Below, piece by piece: positions 63,920 to 64,000 of a stretch of 64,000 nucleotides of DNA. The stretch covers positions 186,001 to 250,000 of the forward strand of contig NZ_LN879502.1 in NCBI RefSeq assembly GCF_001499655.1, read 5' to 3'. The notes under the pieces are model-generated. The model saw only the letters and a program-made list of their open reading frames with translations. It did no database searches and was not told where the DNA came from. The translations under genes and the position numbers were made by a program. Each line of letters starts with the position of its first letter. Position 1 is the stretch's first letter. The stretch comes from Candidatus Protochlamydia naegleriophila. GTDB taxonomy: Bacteria > Chlamydiota > Chlamydiia > Chlamydiales > Parachlamydiaceae.

Positions 63920-64000
63920 ATGATCAAATCCACCTCTTTTACTGGCTTAGCGGCAGCTATTTTATGTTGTTTTTCTGTAGCTTGTGAGTCGAGTCCGCTC
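63920..64000 (+). CDS. Start of a putative lipoprotein, truncated by window edge
   Basis: Twenty-seven codons from the ATG at 63920 to the right edge read MIKSTSFTGLAAAILCCFSV followed by ACESSPL. The basic start, hydrophobic core and SVAC lipobox make a convincing lipoprotein signal peptide. AAGGG lies seven bases before the ATG. The function cannot be read because the rest is outside the window. Confidence 0.65.
   Translation, partial: MIKSTSFTGLAAAILCCFSVACESSPL

Noticed and set aside
1-64000. CRISPR arrays, rRNA and tRNA genes
   Set aside because: No regularly spaced direct repeats with unique spacers, and no conserved rRNA or tRNA cores were found on reading either strand by eye. A tRNAscan or Infernal run would be decisive.

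Overview
The window comes from a member of the Chlamydiae, most likely an amoeba-associated 'environmental' chlamydia (Parachlamydiaceae-like: Protochlamydia, Parachlamydia or a relative). This rests on recognisable core genes in chlamydial order: rluB, gpmA, a NifS-like and a NifU-like gene, then birA and rodA; trpS followed at a distance by uvrB; a sufBCDS cluster; a sigma-66-type rpoD; and tyrP. Between these lie many orphan genes with AT-rich leaders, eukaryote-type domains (F-box-like, repeat proteins) and YopT-like cysteine protease motifs, as expected of an intracellular symbiont with a large effector repertoire. The species call is inference; no rRNA is present.

Layout. 1-3.7 kb: the 3'-truncated end of a large orphan gene, a divergent putative zinc protease with an unusual HEILGH motif, and a small protein with a hydrophobic hairpin. 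3.8-8.7 kb: Rsm22-like methyltransferase, rluB, gpmA, and a NifS/NifU-like pair that has lost the canonical desulfurase and scaffold residues. 8.8-12.1 kb: orphan genes, one possibly a glycosyltransferase. 12.2-17.7 kb: birA, rodA with a coupled small gene, tyrP, trpS. 17.8-25.3 kb: a lineage-specific block between trpS and uvrB. It holds a YopT/C58-like protease with two membrane segments, a 1753-residue protein carrying two GHKL (Hsp90/MutL-type) ATPase modules and a C-terminal SprT/WLM-like HExxH zincin, and a frameshifted choline/aminoglycoside-kinase-like pseudogene. 25.4-35.2 kb: uvrB, a lipase-like protein, a PfkB kinase with a possible signal peptide, dinG, rpoD. 35.2-41.8 kb: an IS5-type transposase relic, an inverted repeat around an orphan gene, coiA, a methyltransferase, an orphan gene, and a membrane coiled-coil/PAS-like protein.

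42.0-50.7 kb is a surface-polysaccharide export cluster: ABC permease and ATPase (Wzm/Wzt type), a polymerase/ligase-like membrane protein, an OPX lipoprotein (Wza type), a Wzc-like co-polymerase with a degenerate kinase domain, and a GT2 glycosyltransferase. 50.7-54.0 kb: two tandem paralogues with an F-box-like N-terminus and 9-10 Sel1-like repeats, likely host-directed effectors. 54.2-55.0 kb: a methyltransferase. 55.3-61.1 kb: sufB-sufC-sufD-sufS followed by a Sua5/TsaC gene, tightly spaced. 61.1-61.8 kb: a frameshifted relic of a second C58-like protease. 62.0-64.0 kb: a coiled-coil orphan, a NADAR (YbiA-type) protein with a signal peptide, and the start of a lipoprotein gene.

The strongest candidates for undescribed biology are the giant dual-GHKL/zincin protein, the secreted NADAR protein, the degenerate NifS/NifU pair, the C58-like protease and its broken relative, and the F-box-like repeat pair. 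No tRNA, rRNA or CRISPR array was found. All family assignments were read from motifs by eye; no database search was run.
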